A stretch of DNA of 64,000 bases from Prado023 sp963818445 (GCA_963818445.1 CAWFSG010000003.1:51149-115148); one strand, 5' to 3'; counted from the stretch's first letter, positions 47,535-58,438 are shown. The notes: generated from the sequence alone by a model not told the origin. Program-made: numbers and translations.

Positions 47535-50500
47535 CTAGCTGATCTGGACCTTGGCGTAGTAGTTCTTGCCCTTGGCCGGGTCAAGCTTGATGAGATAGGT
47601 GCCCGGTTGGGTGACCATGAACGGATCGAGCGTGGCTCGTCCCGCCTTGGTCGACTTCACCTTGCCGAACGTGACCCACTTGGTGCCGAACCTGATCTTC
47701 GTCACGTAGGTCTTCTTCTTGGCCAACTTCGACACCTGGAGGGTGACGGCCTGGCCGACGCCAGCGGACACGGCCTTCGCCGAGACTGCCTTCGTCGTGG
47801 CGACGCCCGTGAGGACGACACTGGCAGGTGCTGCCGCAGGTGCCCCCGTGGTTGGTGTCGCCGCCGCAGGAGGTGCTGCCGCGCCGGCAGGTGCCGGGGT
47901 GAGCACCACGGGTGCCGGAGCGGGCGCCGGAGCCGGAGCCGGTGCCGGTGCCGGAGCCGGTGCCGGTGCCGGCGGTGCGGGTGCCGGCAACGTCACGATC
48001 ACTGCCTCACCGACAGTGAACTCGCCGTTGCTGAAGCGCAGCCGCTCGATCCCCTTCAGGGTGTCCGTGCCGTCGTTGACCGCAGCACCCGGATCGACCA
48101 GGTGTGCGACCGTGACGACGCCGCCGTTCTCCGTCACCTTGTACTTGGAGATGTCCCCGGTGAAGACCGCCACGTCGTTGGCGCCGGAGCCAGGCACCAG
48201 GGTGCGCACGATGTCGATGCTGGACGGACTCATCGTGTTGTTGAGCAGGGCCGTGCGGACCGCGCTCAGGTTGTCGACAACTCCACGGCCGCCCACGGTG
48301 GGGACGGACAGCTGGACGCGCAGGGTGGCATCGCCGTCGATCAGGTCGTTGCCACCCCCGCCCTCCAGCGTGTCGTCTCCGGCGCCACCGACCAGGATGT
48401 TCCCGCTGCTCCAGGAGGTTGCCGACCCCAGCAGGGTGGGCAGTCCCTGGACCTTGGCCAGGTCGCTGGAGACGAGCGCATCCGACGCACCCGCGGTCAC
48501 GGTGTCGAGGGTGGCTCGATCATCGCCTCGCAGGATGTCGTTCCCCGCACCCCCGGACAGCGCCTCAACATCGATGAAGCTGTCCTGGAACGCAGCGGGG
48601 ATCGTCCCCGGTGGGTTGGCTGGCGCGAAGTTGCCCAGATCCGAATCTGCGTTCTGCGTCGAGCCGTCGTAGGAGTACCAGTCGAATCCGAGTCCGCCGA
48701 GGAACTCGTCGACGACTGCCAGGTTGTCCGCATCGACGCCGATGTCAACCCCGCCGCCGCCGTCCAGCGCGTCAGCGCTGCTGCCGCCGATGAGGACGTC
48801 GTCACCCGGGGTGTTGATGTCGATGCCGAACGGGGCACCCGAGTCACCGGAGAGTGCGTCAACACCCACCCCGCCCTCGAGCCAGTCGTCACCCTGGTCG
48901 CCGGCCGGACCGTCCCCACCGGCACCACCGAGGTAGAGGTCATCGCCGGCACCTCCGAGGGCGATGGCCCCAAGATCGCCCGCATCGACGAAGTCGTCTC
49001 CGGTGCCGGCGTTGATCACGTCGGCACCAGGTCCGGCCGCGTTCACGACATCGTGGCCAGGTCCGGGCGAGAGCAGGTCAGCCCCGCCGGCATCGGACAG
49101 GAAGTCGTTGCCGTCCCCGCCGTAGGCGAAGTCGTTGCCGAGACCGCCGTTGAGGGTGTCGTTGCCGACGTTGCCACGCAGGGTGTCGTCACCGGCACCG
49201 CCGCGCATCGTGTCGGCGCCGGCCGTCCCGATGAACAGGACGTTCAGGGGCCCGGTGAACGTGCCCGTTGTTCCGGTTCCCGCGTAGCTGCTGCCCGCGG
49301 GGATCGGTGACGGGACGAAGGTCGGGGCACCTGCGGACTGCATCTGGATGGTCAGGCCGGGGACCGCGAACAGGTCCTTGGGCAGGTCCACCGCGTCGGT
49401 GTTGCGGATGAACATCTCCGAGATGGTGTTCCCCTCGACCTCGGTGAGCAGGCTGAGGCCGGCCAGCCGATCGAGGTAGTAGAACCGGTCACCCTCCTGC
49501 AGGTTCTCCAGGGTGGTCCTGAAGACGTGGTCGAACGTGGGCCCGAGCAGGTTGCCACCGCCACCGATCGGGTCATTGCTCTCCGCGAGGCCACCGACCC
49601 ACAGGTCGACGTCGTCGACGCCGGAGCGGGCTCCGCCCTGGTTCACCGTCAGCAGCTCAACACTTCCGGGGATGACCGGAGTGCTCAACTGGGCGTCAGC
49701 GATCAGCGCCGTTGCTGCCGCCCGCTTGCCGGCCACAGTGCTCGCACCCGTGATGTCCGGGTGCGTCCCGTAGGCAGCGATCAGGTTCACCAAGGTGCCG
49801 GGATGGCGCAGGTTCGCGCCGAACTCGGCCCAGCTGGCGTACGGAGCAAGTCCGAACGCTGCGCGTGCCTCGTTCAACGTGGCCGTCCCCGTGTCCCGAC
49901 CGCGCACGATGTTCAGCGTGGCGAGGTCCAGCGGAAGTCCGAGCAGGTTGTTGCGCAGGGCACCGGTCACGAACTCGTCGATCTCGTTGCTGACCTGCTT
50001 GGACATGCCGCGAACCACGTCGCCCGCGGCCTGCTCGGCCGTCAGCGCGCCGCCGTTGGTGAAGGACGTCGGGTTCAGGAAGGCATTGATCAGCGAGATG
50101 TCCGCTGAAGCCCCATTGGGCTTGTTGCGGGCCACGGTCTCGGTGAGCATCGAGTGCCCGAAGCGATAGACCGCGTGGGCGAACTCAGCCGGGACATCCG
50201 GGATGAGCTGCGGGTTGTAGGCCGCGAACGGGGCGATCGCCGGGGAGAACTTGCGGGCGAACTCCTCGAACACCGCGTGCTGGTACTCCATCTCGTTGAC
50301 GAACCGGGAGGCCTGGAACAGGCGCTCCTGGTAGCCCCAGCCGCCAGCGGCCTGGAAGCCGGCCGCGAGCGCGCCGCCGGTCGCCGTGATGATGCTGTCG
50401 ATGTCCGCGCGCAGCCGGTTGTGCTCGGAGTGGAACACCGTGTGGATGGTGGTCAGGCCGATGTTCTCGTTGCCGCGACCGTCACCCGTGATGTAGTGCG

Positions 50501-51916
50501 CGTCGAGCAGCTCGTCGTCGTAGGTCCCTGCCGGACGGGGTCGCAGTCGATCGCGTTCACGGCCGTAGTCGGCATCGGGGCCTTGGTCCCCGGGGCCGCG
50601 TTGTGGGCGATGTCATCCAGGAACGAGTGACCGGTGCGGATGGCGTTGGCCGGCACGGGCACACCGCCACCGGCGGTGTTGCCACCTTCGACAACACCAG
50701 TCACGGTCCCGTTGCCCGCCACGCCCGTCACCATCTGCGGGAACCCGTTGGCCCCACGCAGGAACCGGCCGTACTCGTCGGTGAGCAGCAGGGGGACAGC
50801 TGTGATGTCCGTGTCCGCGAGCCGGATCCCCAGGATCGTCGCGGCCTGCGCCTTGACCTCGGCCCAGGTTCCGATGTTGCCACCGACCCCGTCGAGCAGC
50901 CGCCCGTTCGACTGGGGCTTGCCGGCACCATCCAGCACGTACTCACGCAGGAACACCTGCTTCGAGGCAGTCGAGGCGTAGGTCTGGTTCTGGTCGATCC
51001 ACGGCGTCGTCGTGTTGATGGCGTCCAGCGCCGGATCGAGGATCGTCCGGTTGGCGATGATGAAGTTGGTCGGGCTCCCCGGCTGACGTACAGCGGATCA
51101 TCTGTAGCCAGCGGGACGACGACAGCCTCGGTGCCGGACTTGCCGACAAGGTCCAGTCCGTGGTCGAAGAACTGGCCGAACAGCGTGAACATCGAGCTGG
51201 ACGGTGCAGCCAGGACGTTGTTGGGCACCTGGTTGGGGATGAAGTTGGACGAGGTGGAGGGGCAGGTGGGGGCCACGCTGCTGCCCTGCTGCCGCGAGCG
51301 CTGCGGGGTTGCAGTCCGACTGGTCGGACACGAGGTTGCTGATGACGCGCGGGGTGGAGTCCTGCACGGTCCTGCCCCGGTCTCGTAGGTGGTGGCTCGC
51401 GCCACCGACGCCCGCCTCGGTGTCCTTCCAGGTGATGTCGGCCAGCGGCACCATCCGCGGGAACTTCCGATCCGCAGCCCCGAGGTCCTTGGCCAGGGCG
51501 GGCGAGGTCGGCACCCGCTGCTGGTCCGCGTCAGTGAGCACGGTGAGGTTGTTGCCCCTCCCGTCGACGGTCCGCAGGCCGTGCGGCAGCGTGAAGTTCA
51601 CCACGTGTGGCGCGTTGGCGCTGCCGTCGGAGCCGGTGGTGCTCAACACGGAGTTGGGCGGCCTGACGGTCCCCGGGGTCGCGCCCTCGTAGGTCGCGTG
51701 CGCCTCAGCGATCTGGATCTGCTTGAGGATGAAGTTGAGGTCCGTCGGGGTGATCGTGAGGCCGGCGCTGACCGGTCCGGCGGCGCCGGCAGGGCCGACA
51801 CCCAACCCCTGCATGCTCAGGGCGAGGAGCAGCGCTGTGCCCCCCGCGACGGCCTTGGTGGTGGGCCGCTTGCGCGGCCGACGATCTCTTGGTGGTGATG
51901 CGGTTCGAGTGATCAT
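47535..51916 (-). CDS. giant secreted animal-type haem peroxidase with RTX calcium-binding repeats (three frameshifts)
   Basis: About 1,460 residues. Signal peptide (AVAGGTALLLALSMQGLGVG); peroxidase domain with the distal-His motif FTLFGQFFDHGLDL, HSEHNRLRADI, EMEYQHAVFEEFARKF and the proximal-His motif YRFGHSMLTE; then about 18 Gly/Asp-rich RTX nonapeptides (GGAGDDTLRGNVGNDTLNGG and similar); a PAPAPAP linker; and a small beta domain ending YYAKVQIS. Such proteins are secreted, often by type I systems, and oxidise halides or phenols. Frame breaks: 51284-51286 (+1), 51077-51080 and 50537-50540 (each one base lost from a G/C run of five). An IdeR-like iron box lies 66 nt upstream. Confidence 0.88.
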
Positions 51917-51981
51917 GCCTGGTACCCCTTACGATCCGTGACCGGATTCGACCCCGTCGGGTGACGTGTCGGGGTCAGTAG

Positions 51982-52000
51982 AGAGGTCAGGCTTACCTCA
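51982..52000 (-). promoter_or_regulatory. IdeR/DtxR-type iron box upstream of the haem peroxidase
   Basis: AGAGGTCAGGCTTACCTCA matches the IdeR/DtxR consensus TWAGGTWAGSCTWACCTWA at 15 of 19 positions, with both AGGT and ACCT half-sites intact. It is 66 nt before the ATG, within or just after the core promoter, so repression by iron-loaded IdeR is expected. The remainder of the gap (to 52161) is unusually AT-rich at 52050-52110 and holds no gene. Confidence 0.7.
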
Positions 52001-52161
52001 GGGGAAGGGTTATCATGGGCTTGTCCCTAGCACTGTCCCCCATTTCCGAAATGCAATTCGCCATATTTCACGGGGAACATGCCCACACCTATATAAATGA
52101 CATTTTCCCGACAATGACCCCGTGAATGCCCTGGGGGGTACTCCCGTTCCTCACATTCGCC

Positions 52162-53010
52162 TCAGGCCACCAGGAAGGACCGCCGCGACAGGCCGTACAT
52201 CCACCCGTCGATCGTCGTCTCCGGAGCGAGCGACGCGTCAGCCGCTGCGCCCAGGGTGAGGAACATCGGGATGAAGTGCTCGACCGTGGGGTGCGCGTAG
52301 GGCATCCCGGGAGCACGCTCGCGGAAGGCTGCAAGCTCGTCGAGGTCCCCGCGCGCCAGGGCATCGGTGGCCCAGGCATCGAAGTCCCGCGACCACCCCG
52401 GAACGGCGTCGGGGCGTCCCCAGTCGATGAACGGCAGGCCGTGGGTCATGAACCCGGACCCGATCACCAGCACGCCCTGCTCGCGCAGGGGGCGCAGCCG
52501 TCGGCCGAGCTCCACCAGGTCACCCGAGACGTTCGTCGGGATGCTCAGCTGCAGGACAGGGACATCGGCCTCCGGGTACATCGCCATCAGCGGGACCCAC
52601 GCCCCGTGGTCCAGGCCACGGGCGGTGTGCTGCACCAGCCCGCTGTTGTCGGGCAGCACTCCCGCCACCTGTGCGGCAAGCTCACTGGCGTCCGGCGTCG
52701 GGTACCGGAACCGGTAGTACACGGGGTCGAATCCGGCGAAGTCGTAGACCAGCGGAGTACCGGCCGACGCCGAGGACAACGCGAGCGGGGCAGACTCCCA
52801 GTGCGCCGAGGCGATCAGGATCGCCCGCGGACGGGGCAGTGCACGGGCCCACGCGAACAGCCGGGCCATCCAGTCGGCATCCTCGAACAGGGGCGGGGCG
52901 CCGTGGCTCAGGTACAGCGCCGGAAGCGCACCGTCCTCAGGCTGCCAGGCACGATGAGGTCCGGCTGCTGCTGTGGTGCGTACGTGCGCGGCGTACGGGT
53001 GTAGGGCCAC
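52162..53010 (-). CDS. class III extradiol ring-cleavage dioxygenase (DODA/YgiD-like)
   Basis: 282 residues. LigB-fold motifs: ALYLSHGAPPLFE (metal His), RAILIASAHWES (metal His), RGLDHGAWVPLMAMYPEADV (catalytic His), LVIGSGFMTHGL and YAHPTVEHFIPMFL. The family cleaves catechol-like rings such as DOPA. GTG 53010 has GGAGGAG upstream. A MarR-like palindrome precedes it, matching the operator of the nitroreductase gene 37 kb away. Substrate not predictable. Confidence 0.88.
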   Translation of the reverse strand: MALHPYAAHVRTTAAAGPHRAWQPEDGALPALYLSHGAPPLFEDADWMARLFAWARALPRPRAILIASAHWESAPLALSSASAGTPLVYDFAGFDPVYYRFRYPTPDASELAAQVAGVLPDNSGLVQHTARGLDHGAWVPLMAMYPEADVPVLQLSIPTNVSGDLVELGRRLRPLREQGVLVIGSGFMTHGLPFIDWGRPDAVPGWSRDFDAWATDALARGDLDELAAFRERAPGMPYAHPTVEHFIPMFLTLGAAADASLAPETTIDGWMYGLSRRSFLVA

Positions 53011-53020
53011 GGCTCCTCCA

Positions 53021-53040
53021 TAAGTTGTAGGTTCAACTAA
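53021..53040 (-). promoter_or_regulatory. MarR-like operator upstream of the dioxygenase
   Basis: Minus strand TTAGTTGAACCTACAACTTA, with inverted arms AGTTG and CAACT. The TAGTTGAAC block and CA-x-CT half equal those of the site at 16113-16130. It lies 10 nt upstream of the start codon and just before the RBS. Confidence 0.55.
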
Positions 53041-53162
53041 GTGTACGGCACGAGGCAGGGATGAGCCCCTGCGCGAGGCGCGTGGTCCTCAACGCGGGGT
53101 CTGGTCGCCGGGGTGTGGGCAGGCTAGCCTTGGGCCCCGTCCTCGACGGTGGGGAGTTGCCC

Positions 53163-55331
53163 GTGGCCGCCGCGCTCTACTCGTTGGACGAGGCGCGCCC
53201 GCTCTCGCGGGCCGGGCGACTCACTGCCTGGGTGGGCGCGGTGGTGTACCTGGGTGCCTCGCTGGGCGTGTTCTCCCAGGGGAGCGACCCGTGGCCGGCC
53301 CTCGTGTGGGTCCCGATCGCTCACGCGCTGGTCCTGGTCGTGGTGTGTGGGCTCACCTCACTACTGCTCTACGGCCAGGCGAGCGCCACCGGGCGCCGGG
53401 GCTACCTGTGGCTCGGGGGCACCTACCTCTACGTGGCAGTGCTCCTGTTGTCCTTTCCCCTGTTCTTCCCGGGCGGCTTCGGCGGGCAGGAGCCCCTCCT
53501 GGGTGGCCCGCAGTCGGCCCCATGGATGTTCTACATCTGGCACTTCGCGTTCGCCGGGGGCCTGATGGTCGCCGTGTGCGTGTTCCACATCGACCGAGTC
53601 AGGCATCGGCGGCCCGAGCTGGAAGTGGACATGTGGCCGTCCGTGGTGGGGGTCGTGATCGCTGCGCTGCTCACCGTGGGGTTCGTCGCAGTGGAGGACA
53701 CCGCGTTCCGGCCCACGCTGCTGGCCCAGGATGTCGGCCTGACGTCGTTGGCGGCCGCTCTGGACTGGCTCCTACTGGGATTCTCGCTGGCTGCCATGGC
53801 CCTCTCGCTGTGGTGCCAGCGAGGTGGCGCACTCATCCAGCGGTGGCTGTCGGCTGTGCTGATACTGCAACTCGGTGCCGCGATTGTGAACATGAACGCC
53901 AACCGGTGGTCGTTCGGGTGGTACTTCGACCGGTTGTTCGGCATGGTCGCTCTGACCAGCTTGTTGATCTTCCTCGTCTTCAGCCTCGCACGGGCTGGGC
54001 AGGCGACCAACATCGTGGCCAGCTCCGACAGCCTCACCCGCAGCGAGAGCCGTGCCAGCTTCACCCAGTCGATGGAGCAGGAGATCGCTGCCGCTCGATT
54101 GCAGGGGCAGTCGGTCGCGCTGCTCTGGGTGGACCTCGACGGATTCAAGGGCGTGAACGACCAGTTCGGCCACCAGGTCGGGGACGACGTGCTGCGCGTG
54201 ACGGTCAACCGGATCCTCGGACAGGTCAGGGACGCCGATCATGTCGGTCGGCTCGGGGGCGACGAGATCGGCGTCCTGCTGTGCGACGGCGCGGCTGAAG
54301 CGCCCGTGACCCCCGTGGCCGAGCGGATCCTGGCCGCGCTGCGCGAGCCCATGCACATCGACGAGCTCCTGATCCACATCACGGGATCCATCGGGATCGC
54401 CACGTTCCCGACCGACGGAGATCGCCCCGACGAGCTGATCACGCGGGCTGACCTGGCGATGTACGCGGCCAAGAACGCCGGTGGGGACCGGTGCCTGCAG
54501 TTCAGCGCGGAACTCGGCTCGGAGGCGATGGACACCGCGCAGTTGCGCCACGATCTGGCACGTGCAGTGATCAGCGCGGACTTCGAACTGGTCTACCAGC
54601 CGATCGTTGCCCTGGAGTCCGGTGCCGTGGCAGGCGTGGAGGCTCTGGCCCGATGGCGGCAGCACGGGCAGCTGGTCCCGGCCGCCCGGTTCATGGCGTT
54701 CGCGGAGAGGACGGGCCAGATCGTCGCGATCGGACGGCTGATCCTCGAAGTGGTGGAGCGTGACGTCGGCCAGGTGCTGGCCGCCCTTCCACCCGACGGC
54801 TTCCTCGCGGTCAACCTCTCCGCGCGCGAGATGGCCGACGACATCCATCTGGATCGGCTCCTCTCCGGACCACTGCACGCCTGCGCGGGACGAGTCGTCC
54901 TGGAGGTGACGGAGTCCTCCGAGCTGCTGGAGAAGCCCGACATCACGCACCGTCTGGTGCGCCTTCGCGAAGCCGGGTATCGACTGGCCGTCGACGACTT
55001 CGGGGCGGGCTTCTCGAACTTCACCCGGCTCGAGGCGATGCGACCAGACCTCCTGAAGATCGACCGCGCGCTCGTGGCACGTGCCGGCAGCGGGGAGGAA
55101 GGAGGCGTGGCGTTCCTCACCGCGGCCCGCAGTGTTGCCGAGAGCCTGCACTGCCCAGTCATCGCCGAGGGGATCCAGACGGCCGCCGAACGGGACGCGG
55201 TGGTCGCGACCGGCATCGCACTGGCCCAGGGCCACCTGCTGGGGCGACCGGTCCCGCTGGACCAACTCGCCGCCCTCATCGAACCATCGCTGCAGACCGC
55301 ACGACACGATGGGCCCCATGACGACACCTGA
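53163..55331 (+). CDS. membrane-bound diguanylate cyclase/phosphodiesterase (GGDEF-EAL)
   Basis: 722 residues. Eight or so transmembrane segments form a MASE-like sensor (residues ~20-280), followed by GGDEF: LLWVDLDGFKGVNDQFGHQV and GRLGGDEIGVLL, where the signature is GGDEI. EAL domain: GVEALARW, LAVNLSAREM, VLEVTESS, AVDDFGAGFSNF, LLKIDRALV, AEGIQT (usual Glu is Gln) and QGHLLGRP. Whether it makes or degrades c-di-GMP is unclear. GTG 53163 is preferred: TAGCCT (about 53123) is a likely -10 and lies between it and an alternative ATG at 53061. The WS/DGAT gene overlaps its 3' end by 14 nt. Confidence 0.88.
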   Translation: MAAALYSLDEARPLSRAGRLTAWVGAVVYLGASLGVFSQGSDPWPALVWVPIAHALVLVVVCGLTSLLLYGQASATGRRGYLWLGGTYLYVAVLLLSFPLFFPGGFGGQEPLLGGPQSAPWMFYIWHFAFAGGLMVAVCVFHIDRVRHRRPELEVDMWPSVVGVVIAALLTVGFVAVEDTAFRPTLLAQDVGLTSLAAALDWLLLGFSLAAMALSLWCQRGGALIQRWLSAVLILQLGAAIVNMNANRWSFGWYFDRLFGMVALTSLLIFLVFSLARAGQATNIVASSDSLTRSESRASFTQSMEQEIAAARLQGQSVALLWVDLDGFKGVNDQFGHQVGDDVLRVTVNRILGQVRDADHVGRLGGDEIGVLLCDGAAEAPVTPVAERILAALREPMHIDELLIHITGSIGIATFPTDGDRPDELITRADLAMYAAKNAGGDRCLQFSAELGSEAMDTAQLRHDLARAVISADFELVYQPIVALESGAVAGVEALARWRQHGQLVPAARFMAFAERTGQIVAIGRLILEVVERDVGQVLAALPPDGFLAVNLSAREMADDIHLDRLLSGPLHACAGRVVLEVTESSELLEKPDITHRLVRLREAGYRLAVDDFGAGFSNFTRLEAMRPDLLKIDRALVARAGSGEEGGVAFLTAARSVAESLHCPVIAEGIQTAAERDAVVATGIALAQGHLLGRPVPLDQLAALIEPSLQTARHDGPHDDT

Positions 55332-56803
55332 TCCCCCCGGCGAGATGGAGCTCTCGGCCAACGACTCGCTCTGGCTGAACATGGACACCCCCGAGAACCT
55401 CATGGTCATCGAGAGCGTGATGTGGTTCCACCACAGGCTCGACCCGGACGCGGTGATCCGCGCCCTGCAGGAGCGCATGATCGTGCGCTACCCCGTGTTC
55501 CGGTGGCGACCCCGGCTGTCGCAGGCCATCGGGGGCCGCGACCAATGGGTCGACGACGAGGACTTCGACATCCACCGGCACGTCTCAGTCCACGAGCTGG
55601 GCGGCGCCGGCGGGCCGCGCGGAGCTCCAGGCCTTCCTCGAGGCGAGGTTCTCCGAGCCGATCGACCGGGCGCACCCGCTGTGGCGCGCCTACGTCCTGG
55701 AGGGCAACGAGTTCGGCGCGGTGATGATCCGCTTCCACCACGCGATCGCCGACGGCACGGCCCTGGCCCGGGTGCTGATCGAGATGACGACCGACAGCCC
55801 CGAGGAGGGGTTCGACTACCCGCCGGTCGCCAGGGACCGGCTGCATCCGGCCGACGAGCCACCGGCACCAGAGGAGTCCCCGGACGGCCGCCCGGCCCGG
55901 CGCAAGCGGGTCAAGGCCCTCAACGCCGCCACGCAGGTGGCCACGATCCCCCTGGCCGTCGGCGTGAAGGCCACGACCGGTGCCGCCAAGCTGCTCGAGA
56001 TGCTCGACCTCGACCGCGAGGGCAGCCTGGTGGCCACGGCCGCCGACCACTCGGTCGGAACGGCCGGAACGCTCGACAAGCTGCTCGTGGGCACCCCGCC
56101 GGACATCGCCATCTTCGGAAAGGCCGGCGTCGCCAAGCGTGCGGACTGGGCCCCGGCCCACGACCTGGCGCAGGTCAAGCGCGCGGCCCGGACGCGGGGG
56201 GCGACGGTCAACGACCTCATGCTCGCCGGCGTGGCGGGGGGCCTGCGCCGCTACCTGCAGGGCCGTGGCGAACCGTTCGCCGACGCGATGACGATGATCC
56301 CGGTGAACCTGCGCCCCGTCGACGAGCCGCTGCCTGCCCACCTGGGCAACAAGTTCGCGCTGGTGGCCCTCGACCTGCCCCTGGAGCCCGCCACCCCCGT
56401 CGACCGGCTGGACGCCGCCCACGAGCGCATGGAGGTGATCAAGTCCGGGCCCGAGGCGCTGCTCACGTTCGGCATCTCCAACGCCCTGGGCATGGTCGGC
56501 AGCTACACGTCGCGGGTGTCGCGGACCATCCAGGAGTACTTCGGGAACAAGGCGATCGGCGTCACGACCAACGTCCCCGGGCCGCAGCGCACCCGGTACT
56601 TCGCCGGGCAGGAGCTCGTCGGCATCCTCGGGTGGGTGCCTGGGGCCGCGAACCAGACCCTGGGCGTCTGCATCTTCAGCTACAACGACGAGATCCGGGT
56701 CGGGTTCAAGACCGACGTGAACGTCGTGCCCGACATCGCCAACCTGGTCGCGGCCTACACCGCGGAGATGGAGGAGTTGCTGGCGCTGGCTCCCGCCGAG
56801 TAG
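55318..56803 (+). CDS. wax ester synthase/diacylglycerol acyltransferase, copy 1 (frameshifted)
   Basis: About 495 residues when joined. The condensation motif FHHAIADGTALARV (HHxxxDG) is intact; other family blocks: LSANDSLWLNMDTPENLMVI, VNLRPVDEPLPAHLGNKFAL, NKAIGVTTNVPGP and FAGQELVGILGWVPGAANQT. Makes wax esters or triacylglycerol from acyl-CoA. An extra C at about 55615 breaks the frame; removing it reads GAGGRAELQAFLEARFSEP. It overlaps the c-di-GMP gene by 14 nt and is followed by a paralogue after 62 nt. Confidence 0.9.
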
Positions 56804-56865
56804 CTGCTCACCGCGGACGTGGACCACGGTGTGACTCCGCCATCGGAAGGGGGCACGATGGGGCC

Positions 56866-58356
56866 ATGTCCGAACGCGTCGCCCTCTCCCCGAACGACTC
56901 CCTCTGGCTGAACATGGACAGCCCCGAGAACCTGATGGTGATCGAGGGGGTGATGTGGTTCGACGAGGCGCTGGAGGTTCAGGAGGTGACCCGCGCGCTG
57001 CGCGAGCGCATGGTCGAGCGCTACCCGGTGTTCACCTGGCGACCCGAGCACTCCACCGTCGGCCTGGACCACTGGGTCGAGGACCCCGACTTCGACATCG
57101 ACCGGCACATCACCCATCATCGGCTCAAGGGCGACGGCGGGCGCGAGGCCATGCGGAAGTTCCTGCAGGCCCGGATGTCCGAGCCGCTGCCCCGCGACCG
57201 GCCGCTGTGGCACGCCCACGTCCTGACCGGCGACGGCTTCGGTGCGGTCATGCTGCGCTTCCACCACGCGATCGCCGACGGGACGGCCCTGGTGCGCGTC
57301 CTGCTCGATCTCACGACAGACACCCCCAGCGGCGACGCGGAGCCTGAGGACGCCGTGGCGGCCCTGGCCGGATCCGATCCGCGCAACCATCCGGTCGAGC
57401 CCTCCCCGAGCATGGGGCCGGCCCCCACGGATCGAGATCACCCGGGCCTTCGCGACCGGGCAGGGCGACGCCTGTTCCAGCTGGCCACGTTCCCGGTGGC
57501 TGCCGGGGTCGCGGCGACCAACTCCGCGGTCAGCCTCGTGCACATGCTCGACCCCGACAACCGGGGCAGCCTCACCTGGCGGCTCGCCGACCAGGTCGCC
57601 GGGACCGCCGACGCCGTCGACAAGCTGATCATCGGCACCCACGAGGACATCCTGCTGTTCGGACAACCGGGCCTCGACAAGCGCGCGGACTGGGCACCGA
57701 CCTACGACCTCGACGACGTCAAGCGGGTCGCGAAGGCGCGCGGGGCGACCGTGAACGACGTGATGATGGCCGCCCTGGCCGGCGCACTGCGCCGGTACGT
57801 CATGGCCCGGGGCGAGGTCCCCCGCGACGTGGTGACGATGATCCCGGTGAACCTGCGCGCCATCGACGAGCCGCTTCCGATCCACCTGGGCAACAAGTTC
57901 GCCCTGGTGGCCATCGAGCTCCCGCTGTCCGAGCCCACCCCGATGGCACGGCTGGCCGCATCCAAGGCCCGGATGGACGTCATCAAGTACGGACCCGAGG
58001 CGCTGCTGACGTTCGGGCTCTCGCATGCGATCGGCGTGATGGGCTCAGTGACCGAGACCCTCTCGCGGCGGATGACCCAGTTCTTCAGCAACAAGGCGAT
58101 CGGCGTGACCACCAACGTGCCCGGACCGACCGAGGTGCGCTACTTCGCGGGCCAGGAGATGGTCGGCATCCTCGGGTGGGTCCCCGGAGCATCGCACCAG
58201 ACCCTGGGCGCCTGCATCATCAGCTACAACGGGATGATCCGCGTCGGCTTCAAGACCGACGCCAACGTCATCCCCGACGTGGGCAACCTGGTGGCCGCCT
58301 TCAACGACGAGATGGCCGACCTGTTCGCCGAGGCCACGGCGCCCGCCGAGGCCTGA
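56866..58356 (+). CDS. wax ester synthase/diacylglycerol acyltransferase, copy 2
   Basis: 496 residues, intact. FHHAIADGTALVRV carries the catalytic His134 and Asp138; SPNDSLWLNMDSPENLMVIE, VNLRAIDEPLPIHLGNKFAL, NKAIGVTTNVPGP and GILGWVPGASHQTLGACIIS are shared with copy 1, so the pair arose by tandem duplication. Regions between the motifs differ, suggesting different acyl or alcohol preference. CACGAT precedes ATG 56866 by six bases. A hairpin follows. Confidence 0.92.
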   Translation: MSERVALSPNDSLWLNMDSPENLMVIEGVMWFDEALEVQEVTRALRERMVERYPVFTWRPEHSTVGLDHWVEDPDFDIDRHITHHRLKGDGGREAMRKFLQARMSEPLPRDRPLWHAHVLTGDGFGAVMLRFHHAIADGTALVRVLLDLTTDTPSGDAEPEDAVAALAGSDPRNHPVEPSPSMGPAPTDRDHPGLRDRAGRRLFQLATFPVAAGVAATNSAVSLVHMLDPDNRGSLTWRLADQVAGTADAVDKLIIGTHEDILLFGQPGLDKRADWAPTYDLDDVKRVAKARGATVNDVMMAALAGALRRYVMARGEVPRDVVTMIPVNLRAIDEPLPIHLGNKFALVAIELPLSEPTPMARLAASKARMDVIKYGPEALLTFGLSHAIGVMGSVTETLSRRMTQFFSNKAIGVTTNVPGPTEVRYFAGQEMVGILGWVPGASHQTLGACIISYNGMIRVGFKTDANVIPDVGNLVAAFNDEMADLFAEATAPAEA

Positions 58357-58373
58357 GGCCGCGCAGGCACGAC

Positions 58374-58404
58374 GGTGCCCGAGCCGACGGACGACTCGGG
58401 CACC
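58374..58404. terminator. terminator between WS/DGAT and NlpC/P60 genes
   Basis: GGTGCCCGAG (58374-58383) and CTCGGGCACC (58395-58404) form a perfect 10-bp stem with an 11-nt loop between two converging genes. Confidence 0.78.
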
Positions 58405-58438
58405 GGATGCGGGGTCGACCCGCGCGATCAGGAGCAGG

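Noticed and set aside
47900..48000. Regular GGTGCCGGAGCC-type repeats that resemble a repeat array
   Set aside because: They encode the Pro-Ala linker of the peroxidase; no spacers and no cas genes, so not a CRISPR.
48500..49230. Repetitive Gly/Asp codons resembling a tandem DNA repeat
   Set aside because: These are RTX nonapeptides in the peroxidase coding frame.
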